33,273 nt of DNA from Planctomyces sp. GTDB taxonomy: Bacteria > Planctomycetota > Planctomycetia > Planctomycetales > Planctomycetaceae. Below the pieces are notes generated by a model. It had not been told where the DNA came from, ran no database searches, and was given only the letters and a program-made list of their open reading frames with translations. Below, in pieces: positions 15,421 to 25,700 of this stretch (the stretch's first letter is position 1; each line of letters starts with the position of its first letter). The stretch lies in NCBI GenBank assembly GCA_005778115.1, contig SXKJ01000478.1:1-33273 (forward strand), given 5' to 3'. A program made the position numbers and the translations under genes.

Positions 15421-15639
15421 ATGTTCTGGATTCGAGAAATCGCCGGTTGGGCTTTGGTGATCTTCGCTCTCGTCCTGATTCAAATGGGGCTTGGCTACCT
15501 GTCGAATCTGAATCGCCCCCAAGTCGTGGAAGCCGGAGTTGTCATGCTCGGCGCTCTCGGCCTGCTACGAGCCGGCGTCTTCCTCATCCGCATCGCCACC
15601 GCCGCCAGAATCTGTCAGTCCAATGATCGCACCCAATAA
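15421..15639 (+). CDS. Small membrane protein, two TM helices
   Basis: The protein is 72 aa, MFWIREIAGWALVIFALVLI at the start. Two hydrophobic segments (about 7-27 and 38-60, VVMLGALGLLRAGVFLIRIA) are joined by a short polar loop (NLNRPQVVEAG). The start is six bases after the previous stop, so it belongs to the same operon. It resembles small planctomycete membrane proteins that I cannot name. Its role is unknown; a scaffold or accessory subunit in the same membrane complex is a guess. Confidence 0.72.
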   Translation: MFWIREIAGWALVIFALVLIQMGLGYLSNLNRPQVVEAGVVMLGALGLLRAGVFLIRIATAARICQSNDRTQ

Positions 15640-15748
15640 TCATGAAAGTGTTTCGCGTTGGAATCTCTTTGGCAGCTTGATCGGCAGCGGGGTTGGTCGT
15701 CGAGCGACAGTTCAACACAGATGAAGACAGGAGAATGAAAGGACAACG

Positions 15749-17677
15749 ATGAATCGAAAACTGTGGGTGATCGTGACGTTGATCATGGCAACCTCCAGCC
15801 AGGCGTTCGCGGCGGATGCGGATGTGTTGGCCTATCTGGGTGGGGCGGGGCATGAGCGGTTGATGTGTGTGGCGGAGTTGTCGGATGGGACGGTGCTCGT
15901 GGGGGGCGGGGCGGAAAAGCTCGATTGGCTGCCGGGTGATGCGCGGCGAGTCACACTGGTGAGTCCGGCGATTGACGGGGCGGTGAGCGGGAAGTCGGCG
16001 TTCGTATTGCATCTGTCGAAAGATCTGCAACGGATTTTGAATGTCGTCACGTTGCCGGCGGGAGCGGCGGTCAATGTGCGGCACATCAAGGCGACGAATT
16101 TGCCGGGAGCGAGGACCGGTGAGCTGTTCATCTCGGGACAGCGAACGGCGGATGTGGAGCGTAAGATCGCGCCGGGGTATTTCGTGGGAAAACTCGACGG
16201 CAACTTTGTGGATCGTGTGCCGAACCGAATGGAGTGGGTGCTCAATCCGCCAGCGGAAGGAGCGATCGGCGAGGATCAGCCGTGGGACGTTGGTGCCGAT
16301 GGGAAGGTCGTGTATGCCGAGGGGACTCCGCACGGATACGACTGGCTGGCGGTGAAGCGAGTCACGGCGAGCGGTCAGCCGGATGTCGTCGAGGACTGGC
16401 GGCTGCACTGGTACGAGGCGGACGGCAAGCGCAGCGAGTGGTTCGGATCTCCCGCAAGTCAGTGTCCTCACGGCAAGGTGATCGAGAGTGGCATCGTGTT
16501 GAAGGTGTGGGGACGCGGCGATTTTCGCTCGTGGACTCAGGCCGATTACGAGGCGAAGCTTCCGGACGGCAACGGTGGCGTGAAGCAGGGTCGCTGGCCG
16601 TTCGATGCGTTCTTCGAGGGGCCGTTCAATCCAGCCGATCCGAAGAACAGCCCACGCGGTCGTGGCTACACCGGCTACGGTTGGCCGAGCACTCCCTGCG
16701 GCAACGTCGGAGCGATCGTGATCGACCGGCGGGACAATCATCTGTACCTCGGCGGCAACAACAAATCGGCGTTGCCCAAGGGGCCGGACTTCGAGCCGTA
16801 TGTCATCGCGATGACCGACACCGGCCGACAGAAATGGTGGATGCGGCTGTATCGCGAAGTCCCGCCCGGGGACGGCAAGAGCAAGCTCGATGATCAGGAC
16901 GCTCGGCTTTCGACCCCCGATCAATATGTTGATGCGCTGGCGATTGATTACTCGCAACCGCCCCGCGAGGGCGTACTGGTGGTGCTCGCGCGGTGTCACG
17001 GCAACAACGTTGTCAACTTTTGGAAGGGGAACGAGATCAAGCATTCGGCCAATCCGGGTGACTCGTTTCAGCCGCACTTCACTGGGAGCAACGGCAACAT
17101 CCACTACGGTTGGCTGGGACGCCTGAGCCTCACCGACGGTTCGACGCGGCACGCGACGTTCGTCGGCGAATACACCGAAGGAGCGAAGGTCGGCAAGCAG
17201 TCGTGGCCCGACCCAAACCTCGACGGCTGGCCGAAGTTCACGTCCGGCTGGCCCGATCTCAACACGACTCGCTGCCGCTCGACGCTGCACGTGGATGATA
17301 CGGGCAACATCGCGGTGCTTGGCACAGGCCGCCGACCGATCACGACTCGTAACGCCTTGCAGAAGATGCCACAGGCGGGACAAGGGGAATCCCGTTGGAG
17401 CGACTTCGTCCGCGTGTATAGTCCCGACCTGACGACGCTCTGCTACAGCTCGATCATCGCGGGGGAATGGGATTGGAAAACCAAATCCGGCGGCAGCAAC
17501 GTCGCGCTGCAAGGAGTGCTGACGACTCGCGACGGCCTGCTGATCGTCGGCTACTCAACCGTCAATCCGAAGACCGGCGACACCGGCACAACCAACATCC
17601 CGCTGCGCAACGCCCCCACCTGGTCCACCAACAAACGAGACGGTGAAACTGGTGTCTTCGGGCGATTGAAGTTCTGA
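15749..17677 (+). CDS. Large secreted protein, propeller-like, unknown function
   Basis: The protein is 642 aa with a clean signal peptide (MNRKLWVIVTLIMATSSQAF, cleavage after residue 22, AFA-AD). The start is preceded by AAAGGACAACG. The body has repeated short strands with small-residue turns and recurrent phrases typical of beta-propeller blades (VLAYLGGAGHERLMCVAELS, NVGAIVIDRRDNHLYLGGNN, STLHVDDTGNIAVLGTGR, DGLLIVGYSTVNPKTG). No catalytic motif is apparent. A 642-codon frame on the opposite strand is an artefact of codon bias. The gene opens the secreted cluster and has about 110 bases of untranslated DNA before it, with no recognisable promoter. Confidence 0.82.
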   Translation: MNRKLWVIVTLIMATSSQAFAADADVLAYLGGAGHERLMCVAELSDGTVLVGGGAEKLDWLPGDARRVTLVSPAIDGAVSGKSAFVLHLSKDLQRILNVVTLPAGAAVNVRHIKATNLPGARTGELFISGQRTADVERKIAPGYFVGKLDGNFVDRVPNRMEWVLNPPAEGAIGEDQPWDVGADGKVVYAEGTPHGYDWLAVKRVTASGQPDVVEDWRLHWYEADGKRSEWFGSPASQCPHGKVIESGIVLKVWGRGDFRSWTQADYEAKLPDGNGGVKQGRWPFDAFFEGPFNPADPKNSPRGRGYTGYGWPSTPCGNVGAIVIDRRDNHLYLGGNNKSALPKGPDFEPYVIAMTDTGRQKWWMRLYREVPPGDGKSKLDDQDARLSTPDQYVDALAIDYSQPPREGVLVVLARCHGNNVVNFWKGNEIKHSANPGDSFQPHFTGSNGNIHYGWLGRLSLTDGSTRHATFVGEYTEGAKVGKQSWPDPNLDGWPKFTSGWPDLNTTRCRSTLHVDDTGNIAVLGTGRRPITTRNALQKMPQAGQGESRWSDFVRVYSPDLTTLCYSSIIAGEWDWKTKSGGSNVALQGVLTTRDGLLIVGYSTVNPKTGDTGTTNIPLRNAPTWSTNKRDGETGVFGRLKF

Positions 17678-17727
17678 TGCTCAAATCAAGTGGAGTTTCA
17701 TCTGGAGCACGGATACGAGGAGATATA

Positions 17728-17823
17728 ATGAAGTGGCACAGATTGATTCACCTGGCATTGCTGCCAATGTCGTCGTGTGGCAGACGAAACATGACCGTAG
17801 CCGAATTCGTGAGAATTCGGTGA
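17728..17823 (+). other. Short ORF with a strong ribosome-binding site, ended by a repeat element
   Basis: GAGGAG (17717-17722) stands five bases before the ATG at 17728, the best ribosome-binding site in this stretch. The ORF has 31 codons (MKWHRLIHLALLPMSSCGRR onward) and stops at TGA 17821-17823, which lies in the palindromic repeat at 17797-17862. That repeat is 66 bases, a multiple of three. Without it, the ORF would run in frame into the beta-helix gene that starts at 17905. It may therefore be the interrupted original beginning of that gene. Confidence 0.45.
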
Positions 17824-17862
17824 TCTGTCGTGCGACGTCCGAAGTCTCACGACTTCGGCTAC
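17797..17862 (+). repeat. Pair of inverted REP-like palindromes
   Basis: Unit one, 17797-17820, contains CCGAATTC-GTGA-GAATTCGG preceded by GTAG. Unit two, 17839-17862, contains CCGAAGTC-TCAC-GACTTCGG followed by its CTAC. Unit two is the reverse complement of unit one with two mismatches in 24 bases. The pair, separated by 18 bases, has the head-to-head plan of bacterial interspersed mosaic elements. Confidence 0.85.
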
Positions 17863-17904
17863 AGCAAGAATGCAATTTCCGCTCGCCAGAGGATCACGAT
17901 CGCG

Positions 17905-19329
17905 ATGTCCAACGTCTTTGGTTTCGGTGCGAAGGGGGACGGTGTCACTGACGACACTGACGCGTTGCAGCACACGCTCGATTCTGGCGACGGAGTGCTG
18001 CGGCTCAACAAGGGGACGTACCGCATCACGAAGCCGCTGGTGCTCGACCTGACGAAGACCGGCTTCGGGGGCGTGCGCGGCGAAGCGGGGACGTCGCGGA
18101 TCGTCATGGCTGGGGCCGGGCCAGCGATTCGTGTGATCGGCGATCATCAAGGAACGGCGGTACCGAGCAGCGTGCAGGCTCACACCTGGGACAAAGAGCG
18201 ATTCCCGACGATCACCGGCATCGAGATCGTCGGCGAGCACTCCGACGCCGTCGGCATCGAGCTGCGCAAGACGACGAAGTGTGTGATCTCGCAGGTGCTC
18301 GTGCGACGCTGCCGCATCGGCGTGCATCTGGTCGAGCGGAACCGCGACTTCATCCTGGCCGACTCGCACTTGTACGATAACCACGAGATCGGCCTGTTCT
18401 TCGATCGCTGCAACCTGCACCAGATCATCGTCCACGGTTGCCACATCAGTTGGAACAAGCACGCCGGGATCAAGTCGCTGGGGGGCGACGTCCACAACTT
18501 GCAGATCGTCGGCAACGACATCGAATACAACAACGCGACCGCGGGTGGGGCGAGCCAGCCCACGGATCTCGCCGAGCACGCGGGCGGGGCCGAAATTCTG
18601 TTCGACGCGACCGACGGCGTGATCAGCGAAGTCACGATCAGCGGTAACACGATCCAAGCCACCGTGCAGAACGGTGGAGCCAACATCCGCGTGATCGGCG
18701 CGACGGTCGAGCGTCCTCAAATCGCTGATGCGCCGAAAACGCAAAAGGCCGACACCGCCCACCTCATCAACATCACGGGCAACGTGCTCGGCAGTCAGTG
18801 GCGAGCGGTCGAACTGAGCAGCGTCTCGCGAGTCACGATCACCGGCAACACGATCTACGACTCGGCCGATTTGTCGATTGTCGTCACTCGCTCGTCGGGC
18901 ATCGTGGTCAGCGGCAACACGTTCGGTTGGCGGGGCCTCGATTCCGAGCCACCGAAAGACGGGATGCGATTCGAAGACTGCGACAACATTGTGCTCAGCG
19001 GGCTCGCGACGCAGCGTTTCTGCGCCGGCTCGGCGGAACGCGGTGCCGCGATTACGTTCGTCCGCTGCTCAGACAGCAGCCTCTCCGATTCGCAAATCCT
19101 CGACCCGCTCTATCGCGGCGTCGAGCTGGTAGACTGCGTCCGTTGCCGGATCGCCAACAACACAATCGCCGACCGTCGCCAGAAGCCCACCATGAAACAT
19201 GCCATCCGGGTCGTTGGCCAAAGTCGAAACAATCTCATCACCGGCAATATCCTCGCCGGCGCAATCGACAAGCTGCTCGAAGCCAGCGGCGATCCGTCCG
19301 AGATCCGCGACAATTTGTTGGTGCGATAG
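17905..19329 (+). CDS. Right-handed parallel beta-helix protein (pectate-lyase-like superfamily)
   Basis: The protein is 474 aa from MSNVFGFGAKGDGVTDDTDA, the canonical opening of pectate-lyase-3-like proteins (F-GAKGDGVTDDT-A). GDGVLRLNKGTYRITKPLVL follows, then many helical coils with Asn-containing repeats (VTITGNTIYDS, VVSGNTFGW, RCRIANNTI, NLITGNIL). An AGAGGA lies 11 bases upstream of the ATG. No signal peptide is present from this start. That is either how this family begins or a result of the repeat insertion just upstream, which blocks a longer frame. Such folds bind or cleave polysaccharides. The catalytic residues are not identifiable, and a lyase or a binding role are both possible. 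Confidence 0.85.
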   Translation: MSNVFGFGAKGDGVTDDTDALQHTLDSGDGVLRLNKGTYRITKPLVLDLTKTGFGGVRGEAGTSRIVMAGAGPAIRVIGDHQGTAVPSSVQAHTWDKERFPTITGIEIVGEHSDAVGIELRKTTKCVISQVLVRRCRIGVHLVERNRDFILADSHLYDNHEIGLFFDRCNLHQIIVHGCHISWNKHAGIKSLGGDVHNLQIVGNDIEYNNATAGGASQPTDLAEHAGGAEILFDATDGVISEVTISGNTIQATVQNGGANIRVIGATVERPQIADAPKTQKADTAHLINITGNVLGSQWRAVELSSVSRVTITGNTIYDSADLSIVVTRSSGIVVSGNTFGWRGLDSEPPKDGMRFEDCDNIVLSGLATQRFCAGSAERGAAITFVRCSDSSLSDSQILDPLYRGVELVDCVRCRIANNTIADRRQKPTMKHAIRVVGQSRNNLITGNILAGAIDKLLEASGDPSEIRDNLLVR

Positions 19330-19449
19330 TGTGCCTGCCCCGTGCGACGAAATGCGGTCGAGGTGCAGGACTCGTCCCAATGAGCGAATCGTCGGACGCT
19401 CACATCATTGGACGTGATAGAAATTGATTCGCAGGTACGTTTCGAAAAC

Positions 19450-20823
19450 TCACACCAGTTCGCGGATCGGTTCGCGGTCGTCGAGGATGCAGCGAGGGCG
19501 GCCGGCGTGATCGGGAAACGTGCGTGTTGGATCGATGCCGAGGACGTGGTAGATCGTGGCGAGCACGTTGGCCGGAGTGTACGGCTTGCCGAGCGAACGT
19601 TCGGCGCGGCGGTCAGTTTCACCGATGACTTGGCCCATCTTCAGACCGCCGCCGGAGAAGAGTACGAAGCCAGCGTCCGGCCAGTGGCCTCGGCCGGCGC
19701 TGCCGGGAACGAGCGTGTAATCAACCAGCGGCGTGCGGCCGAACTCGCCCCAGACGACGACGAGCACTTCCTGATCGAGACCCCGATCGTGCAGATCGGT
19801 GATCAGCGCGGCGAGAGCTTGGTCGTATCGCGGCAGCATCTGGTGCATGTACTTGAAGTGATGCCAGTGAGTGTCCCAATGATCGAGCGTCCCGTGAACG
19901 AAGTCGCCGATCTTCACAGAGAACCGGCAAGGCAACGTCACGACCGACACACCTGCCTCGACCAACCGTCGTGCCAGTAGAAAGTCGGTCGCTTCGCCGT
20001 AGGCCGCTCGCACCGATTCCGGCTCGCGGTCGAGATCGAACGCATCGCGCACCTTGTTGGAACTGACCAGCGCGAGAGCCTGAGCCGTGTAGGCATCGAG
20101 CGAATCGAGAGTCGCTCGGCCCCGATCAAGCCCGCCTTGCAGGTTGTCGAATGAGCTGAGCAACGACCTCCGTTCCGACAGGCGACTCAACGACACATCC
20201 GTCGGCAGCGACAAGTTCGCGAGTCCGGGACCGCTCGTCCGAAACGGCCGATAGGCATCGCCGAGATACGCCGCTGTTTCGGGATCGTCGTTCGTGGACT
20301 GAGTCAGCAGGTGCAGATTCCTGATCCCGACATACGGCGGCACGTCGCTCGATTCGCCATGCCGCAGCTTGCTCACCACCGATCCGAACGACGGACGCGG
20401 ATCGGGCGGAAGTCTTGATGCCTCGCGTGGATCGCTGGTCAGAATCTCGTACGGGTCGTGTCCGTTGCCGAACGTCCGCAACCCGCGAACGACCGATAGC
20501 TTGTCGGCAATCCGCGCATGTCGCGGCATCAGCTCGCACACATCGAGACCGGGCAGGTTCGTCGGGATCGGCTTGAACTCGCCTCGGTAATCGGCGGGTG
20601 CGTCCGGCTTCAAATCATACATGTCGATATGACTAGGTCCGCCAGGCAAATAGACCATCACAACGGACTTAGGCCGTCCGGCTCGTTCCATGCCGGATGC
20701 TCGCTGACGAAGCACGTCCGACAGCGACAGCCCGCCCAAGCCAAGTCCACCAACCTGCAAGAACTGTCGGCGCGACACCCCGTCACAACATCGACTTTGC
20801 CGCGTGCCGGGGATCGTCAGCAT
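19450..20823 (-). CDS. DUF1501 protein with Tat signal
   Basis: The protein is 457 aa. Its twin-arginine leader reads SRRQFLQVGGLGLGGLSLSD (about residues 16-35). It is followed by SVVMVYLPGGPSHIDMYDLK, PTNLPGLDVCELMPR and HARIADKLSVVRGL, the conserved core of the DUF1501 family, and by the metal-site-like WGEFGRTP and GRGHWPDAGFVLFSGGG, as in the alkaline phosphatase/sulfatase superfamily. The start has AAGGAG seven bases upstream. Planctomycetes encode dozens of DUF1501 proteins, often beside cytochrome-like DUF1549/DUF1553 genes, which are absent here. The enzyme activity is unproven. It is transcribed towards the beta-helix gene at 17905 and away from the next one. Confidence 0.95.
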   Translation of the reverse strand: MLTIPGTRQSRCCDGVSRRQFLQVGGLGLGGLSLSDVLRQRASGMERAGRPKSVVMVYLPGGPSHIDMYDLKPDAPADYRGEFKPIPTNLPGLDVCELMPRHARIADKLSVVRGLRTFGNGHDPYEILTSDPREASRLPPDPRPSFGSVVSKLRHGESSDVPPYVGIRNLHLLTQSTNDDPETAAYLGDAYRPFRTSGPGLANLSLPTDVSLSRLSERRSLLSSFDNLQGGLDRGRATLDSLDAYTAQALALVSSNKVRDAFDLDREPESVRAAYGEATDFLLARRLVEAGVSVVTLPCRFSVKIGDFVHGTLDHWDTHWHHFKYMHQMLPRYDQALAALITDLHDRGLDQEVLVVVWGEFGRTPLVDYTLVPGSAGRGHWPDAGFVLFSGGGLKMGQVIGETDRRAERSLGKPYTPANVLATIYHVLGIDPTRTFPDHAGRPRCILDDREPIRELV

Positions 20824-20950
20824 TGGACCTCTCCTTGAGAAAGCGTCGCCGCATCATCAAGCTGCAAACAGACGATACCTCGCATCGATTGAGGCGCGAA
20901 GATAGACCGAACCGTTGACAACTTCGTACGGACTGGAGCGAGTGAAACCG

Positions 20951-22531
20951 ATGCAACGACGAGAATTCTTGGCGACATCCGGCAGTTTGGCGGCGTGGCT
21001 TGTTTCGCAGTCGCCGACGTGGCTGATGGGCGACGAACCACAAGGCGAGCCGCTCGGCGCAATGAAGCTCGGTTGGACCGGGCAACTCAAGTGGTCGCGA
21101 GTCGTGGATGTTTCGCGCGTGGCAGGTGAGTCGACCGATGAGAAGCTGGCGACGGCGCAGACGATGCTGGCAATGAATGGCGGCGGGGTCGCGTACTTTC
21201 CGGCGGGGACCTATCGGTTTCGGGAGTCGATCAAGCTGCTCGACGGCGTGGTGTTGCGCGGGGCGGAGCCGGGAGCGATCACGTCGGCTCAGAATGAGAA
21301 GTATGCGCTGCCGACGAAGTTTGAGTTTCCGAAATACGAGTTCAGTCCCGAAGGGGACGGAACGCCGATCCTCTCGGCGTTCAAGGGGATTTACCTGGCC
21401 GAACCGGCAACGGCGTCGAACGTCGGGGTTGTGGACATCGACATCAATCGAGGGCACATTCACTTTCACGATGATGGGAGTGAGGCTCATCGCGCGGGAC
21501 GAAATCGAGTCGTCTTCGGCTGCATCTTGCAAAACTCAGCCGTCGCGGACTCGGCCGTGCAGAATGTGAAGATCAATCAGAAAGCGTGGCAGCGATTCAC
21601 GGCTCGGCATCATGCGGCGATCGACGTGCAGGCCGAGGCCAACATCCTGATCGCGAACAATCGGCTGCCGAAGTCGGGCGACGACAACTTCACCATGAAG
21701 GGGTTAGTGCTACTCGATACGAAGAAGAAAGAGACGACCGCCGACGGGATCGTGTTCGACTACGACAACCGCCCGGCGATGTATGTCAATCATTACGGCA
21801 CCGGCGGCGCGGATGGCGGCGGACCGGACGGGACTCCCGACACGCATCCGCACGGGTTCCGTACTGGCGTCGAGATCCGGGACAACTTCATCTTCAACAC
21901 GGGTCGCATGGGGATCGGCTTCTGCGGCGATGGCGTGCGGTGCGTCAACAACGTCATTCGATTTGCCGACGATGTCTGGCGACCGACCGCGACCGGGCAA
22001 CAGCTCACATCGGGAGCCTCCACGAACGACAACCGCGCGAACGAGATGCGCGGCTGGAGGTGGGTCGTCGATGGCAACGACTGTCGAGTCTATCGCAACT
22101 GGGCCTTCGATCACAAATACAAAATCAACGACGGCGAAGGGTTGATGCACGAGGATCACGTCAACAGCACGATCCGCGACAGCGTGCTGACGAACAATCG
22201 CGGCAACACCTACCTGTCACTCTACAAGACCGCCGGCATCGACGGCCTGCTGGTTGAAGGGAACGACATCCGGCTCGGCGACGGCAAGCAGACGATCGCC
22301 AACAGCACCGCGATCTACGTCAACGCCGACCGCAACAACGCCCGCTTCCCTGTTCGCCGAGTCCGCATCATCAAAAACACCGTCGCTGGCGGCGGCATCC
22401 TGCTCAGCGGCGATCCGTCTGAACAGAACGAAATCCGCGGAAACAAATCTGTCAACGGCAACACTCCGCTGATCGTGAAAGCGAATGCTCAGATCGTGGA
22501 CAACAACGGCTTCGTGGCGTCGGAGAAATGA
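20951..22531 (+). CDS. Exported right-handed beta-helix protein with Tat-like leader
   Basis: The protein is 526 aa from MQRREFLATSGSLAAWLVSQ. This contains RR-x-F-L as in twin-arginine leaders, so folded export is likely. An upstream GTG at 20942 is possible. Strand-and-turn repeats with pectate-lyase-like features follow: GGGVAYFPAGTYRFRESIKL, VGVVDIDINRGHIHF, then coils such as GVEIRDNFIFNTGRMGIGF, CVNNVIRF, LLVEGNDIRL and RVRIIKNTVAGGGILLSG. It belongs to the same superfamily as the gene at 17905 but is distantly related. It is divergent from the DUF1501 gene across 127 bases, which could hold promoters for both. Binding or cleavage of a polysaccharide outside the cytoplasm is the likely role. 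Confidence 0.85.
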   Translation: MQRREFLATSGSLAAWLVSQSPTWLMGDEPQGEPLGAMKLGWTGQLKWSRVVDVSRVAGESTDEKLATAQTMLAMNGGGVAYFPAGTYRFRESIKLLDGVVLRGAEPGAITSAQNEKYALPTKFEFPKYEFSPEGDGTPILSAFKGIYLAEPATASNVGVVDIDINRGHIHFHDDGSEAHRAGRNRVVFGCILQNSAVADSAVQNVKINQKAWQRFTARHHAAIDVQAEANILIANNRLPKSGDDNFTMKGLVLLDTKKKETTADGIVFDYDNRPAMYVNHYGTGGADGGGPDGTPDTHPHGFRTGVEIRDNFIFNTGRMGIGFCGDGVRCVNNVIRFADDVWRPTATGQQLTSGASTNDNRANEMRGWRWVVDGNDCRVYRNWAFDHKYKINDGEGLMHEDHVNSTIRDSVLTNNRGNTYLSLYKTAGIDGLLVEGNDIRLGDGKQTIANSTAIYVNADRNNARFPVRRVRIIKNTVAGGGILLSGDPSEQNEIRGNKSVNGNTPLIVKANAQIVDNNGFVASEK

Positions 22532-22568
22532 ACTCTCAACACGTCCAGATTCAATCGCTACGTGTTTT

Positions 22569-22638
22569 CTGTGCCTCGGTGTTCTAACGGCTTGCGAGAA
22601 ACCATGATTTGAAACACAGAGGCACGGAGGACACGGAG
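22569..22638 (+). repeat. Inverted repeat of the CACAGAGGCACGG type in an intergenic region
   Basis: CTGTGCCTCGGTG (22569-22581) is an inverted copy, with two mismatches, of CACAGAGGCACGG (22615-22627), which continues into AGGACACGGAG to 22638. I recognise this CACAGAGGCACGGAGGACAC phrase as one that recurs in many planctomycete and verrucomicrobial genomes. It lies between the beta-helix and the giant propeller gene and could form a hairpin after the former's stop. Confidence 0.65.
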
Positions 22639-22748
22639 TAAACTCGGTCACAAGAATGGAACGACCGACATCTGAGACTACACGCTTCGTGAAGTTCAAT
22701 AGCTTGTCTTCATCAGTGTGACCAACTTCCCAAAGGTCGGAGTATCTC

Positions 22749-25700
22749 ATGCGATCCCGTTTGAAGTCGTTCGTGTGGATGTCGGCGCTGTTGTTGGCGG
22801 TGTTCGGTGCGAGTGACTCCGCTCGCGCCGCCGATCCGGGTTCGTGGACGTTGCCGCTGGTGGGCGTTGGTGAAACGGCGACGGAGCATGTGGCGTCGGT
22901 GGTGGCCAGTTGGGAGCAGCGGAAGCTCTACGTTGGCGTGTTGTCGCGGGATGCGGGGCGGTCGGGGTTGTGGGTGTTTGATCTGGGTGAGGATGGGCAG
23001 CCGGTGGGGAAGGCTCGGAAGTATTCGGATCATCCGGATGAGCTGCCGGCCGGGCATCACAGCACGCCAGTTTGTTTGTTGCATGAAGGGCGGCATCGGA
23101 AGTTGTTTCTTGGCGTGCAGGGGTCGCATCCGACGCACGCTCGGTCGTTGGTGATGTGGTCGCTTGATGAACGGGGCGAGCCGGTCGGGAAGCCGGAGGC
23201 ATTCGATCATGGGAACCCGAACAAGTCGTGCGATGCGATGATCATTCATCCGGCGAACGGGCGGCTGATCGCGGTTGGATGGGGCGGCGAGGGAGTCTTC
23301 GTGCTTGACCGCGATGATTCGGGGCGGCCGATCGGTAAACCGACGTTTCATCGGACGGGCGGCTACGGCGGGTACGCGGTCGCGATTCGTGCAGACAAGA
23401 CGAAGCTGTATCGCGGGACGTATCCGTCGGTCATTGAGGTTTGCGATTTGGATACTCGCGGCGATGTCGTTGGAGCAGCGCGGCTGAAGGAGATTCCGAA
23501 CGGCCCGAAGGAGTACGCTCGCTTCGTCGCGACTGATCGAGCGATTTACTTTCGCGGGCCGGATAAGCGGCTGGCCTGGTTCACGCTCGACAAGACGGGC
23601 GAGATCGTTGGCGAGATGCAGTCGGCAGACATAGCGAACTTGCAGGCGGTCGCGGCGGCGGAGAAATCGGATCGGTTGTTGATTGCGGTGGCGGCGGGGT
23701 TCACCGATGCGGTCACGGGGAAAGAGATCGTCAACGGTGTCGAGGTGCGCGAAGTCGCATTGAAGGCTGACGGTACGCCGGGCGAGGTCGTGCGAAGGAC
23801 TCCGCCGTTCGTTCGCGCGGAAGCGGTCAGCTTGAGCGGCGGGAGCGGAGCGGCTCTCGCGGCGAAGTCACTGGGTCGCGGGTTTCTGGGGAATCGGATC
23901 GCGGGACTGAAAGCACGCGTGACGTTGTTGTCGCTCGAACCAGACAGCACGCCGCTGCCGGCGCTCAGTTCGATCAAACTCGGCGAGCAGCTAAGTTATC
24001 TGCGATTCGCGGTGTCGGCGAAGTTCGGGCGCGTGTACGCGGCAGTGGATGATTCGATCGTGATCGCTGACGCAGTGTCGTCGTTCGCTCCGCGAAAGCA
24101 CGCTCCTTTCGCGGAGCGAAAGGCGACGATGTCCGGTGCTGTTGCGGTTGATGATCGGCGTGGAATGTTGTTCGCAGCGTTGGCGGATGGCTCGATTGTT
24201 TCGCGGAAGTTGAACGAGCGTGGCGAGCCAGTCGCTAACGGCGAGGAGTTGAAGACATCGCTCAGCGCGATCGGTGCGTTGGCCGTGCATCCGGTAAGCG
24301 GGCTTGTGTACGCAATCGGATTACCGAGTGGGCTGAAGGTTGAAACCGCCGGCGTCGTTGCGATTCCGGTGGGTGGGCATGTCAGCGATGCGGTGCTGGA
24401 TGCCGAGCGCGGGAGGTTGTACGTCGTCGGTATGTATCGCGGGCGCGAGAACACGTCGGTCTGGAAGCTCGATGATCGCGGGCAACTCGCGGCGAGCGAA
24501 CCGACTTGGTTGGCGGACGGCATCCCGGTCGAGAAGTCGGAGATTCGCGGGATGCTCTCGGCGGTGAGGTTCGATGCGGTGCGGCGGAAGTTGTACGTCG
24601 TCGGTGCTCAAGAGAACCCGACGACGCAACCGGGGTACTTGATCGTGCGCGACCTCGACGAGCGCGGCGATGCGGTCGGTGAACCACGACTGTTTCCGTC
24701 TGCCAATCCGCGCGGGTCGTGCTGGGCCATCGAGCCATCGAGTGACGGGAAGTGGCTGTTCGAGTCCGGTTGGGGCGAGTCGAGCCTGTTTGTGCGGTCG
24801 CTCGATGAGCGGGGCGAGCCGTCTCGCGAATCGGTGAAGTGGATGGTCGGCAATCATGGCAAGCTGCAGCTCTCGTTGCTGAAGCGAGAGGGCAAGGAGT
24901 TTCTGCTGTCGGGGACTCATCCGTCTGAGTTGGAGGTCATCCCGCTGCGAACGCCCGGCGAGGCGGAGGCCGGGGCGCAGGTGGAAGTCGCGGTCGAGTC
25001 GCTGCATCGGAAGCTCGGCATGATGTCGGCGGGGCAGACGTCCGAGTGGATGGATCTCGACGCGGCGTTGAAGGACGGGATCGGAGCGGCGGTCGCGCGC
25101 TGCACACTTGGCGGCGCGAACGTCAAACGAGCGATGTTGCGTTGGGAGGTCGCGCGGCAAGTGGGGGACAAACTCGAACCGGTGCGGTCGGCGGAGCTGT
25201 CGCTTGTCGGGAACGTCGGGGCGTTGATCGTGCCGAAATACGGTATCGACGATGCAGGGCAGCTTGCGTCGCGCGTGACGACGAGTGCCGAGGAATTCGC
25301 GCGGTATCGGGAGTTCGCTCAGAAGTATGTCGTGTCGCCGACCGAGCGGCCGGAGCGGTTGCTCGTTGCGAACGGTCTGATCGGATTGGACAGCAGCGAC
25401 GAGGCGCTTGAGGCGGGCATGGCGACGCTGGAGTTGCTCGGCCACAACACGGCTCAGATTTGGAACTGGCCGGGAGTCGCTCCGGAGACGATCCGCGCGG
25501 CGGCCGAGCGGCATGGCATCCGCCGTTTCCGCGAGGCGATTTACAACCCGCCGTCGTACTTTCATTACAACGTCGATCTCGTCACGCCGGAGTCGCTCGA
25601 CAAGTGGGCGGCCGGGTTTCGCGACTCGGCAGCGAAGATGGGGGCGAAGCCGAGCGAGCTGGACCTGATGCACATCGGCGACGAGCCAGGCTGGTATTTC

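Noticed and set aside
15584..17512. A 642-codon minus-strand open frame opposite the secreted gene
   Set aside because: It is Arg/Pro/His-rich with no domain or leader and mirrors a plus-strand gene with a signal peptide and good ribosome-binding site. High-GC codon bias produces such antisense frames.
20914..20950. TTGACA at 20914 as the promoter of the Tat beta-helix gene
   Set aside because: No acceptable -10 follows, and the distance to the start codon leaves almost no leader.
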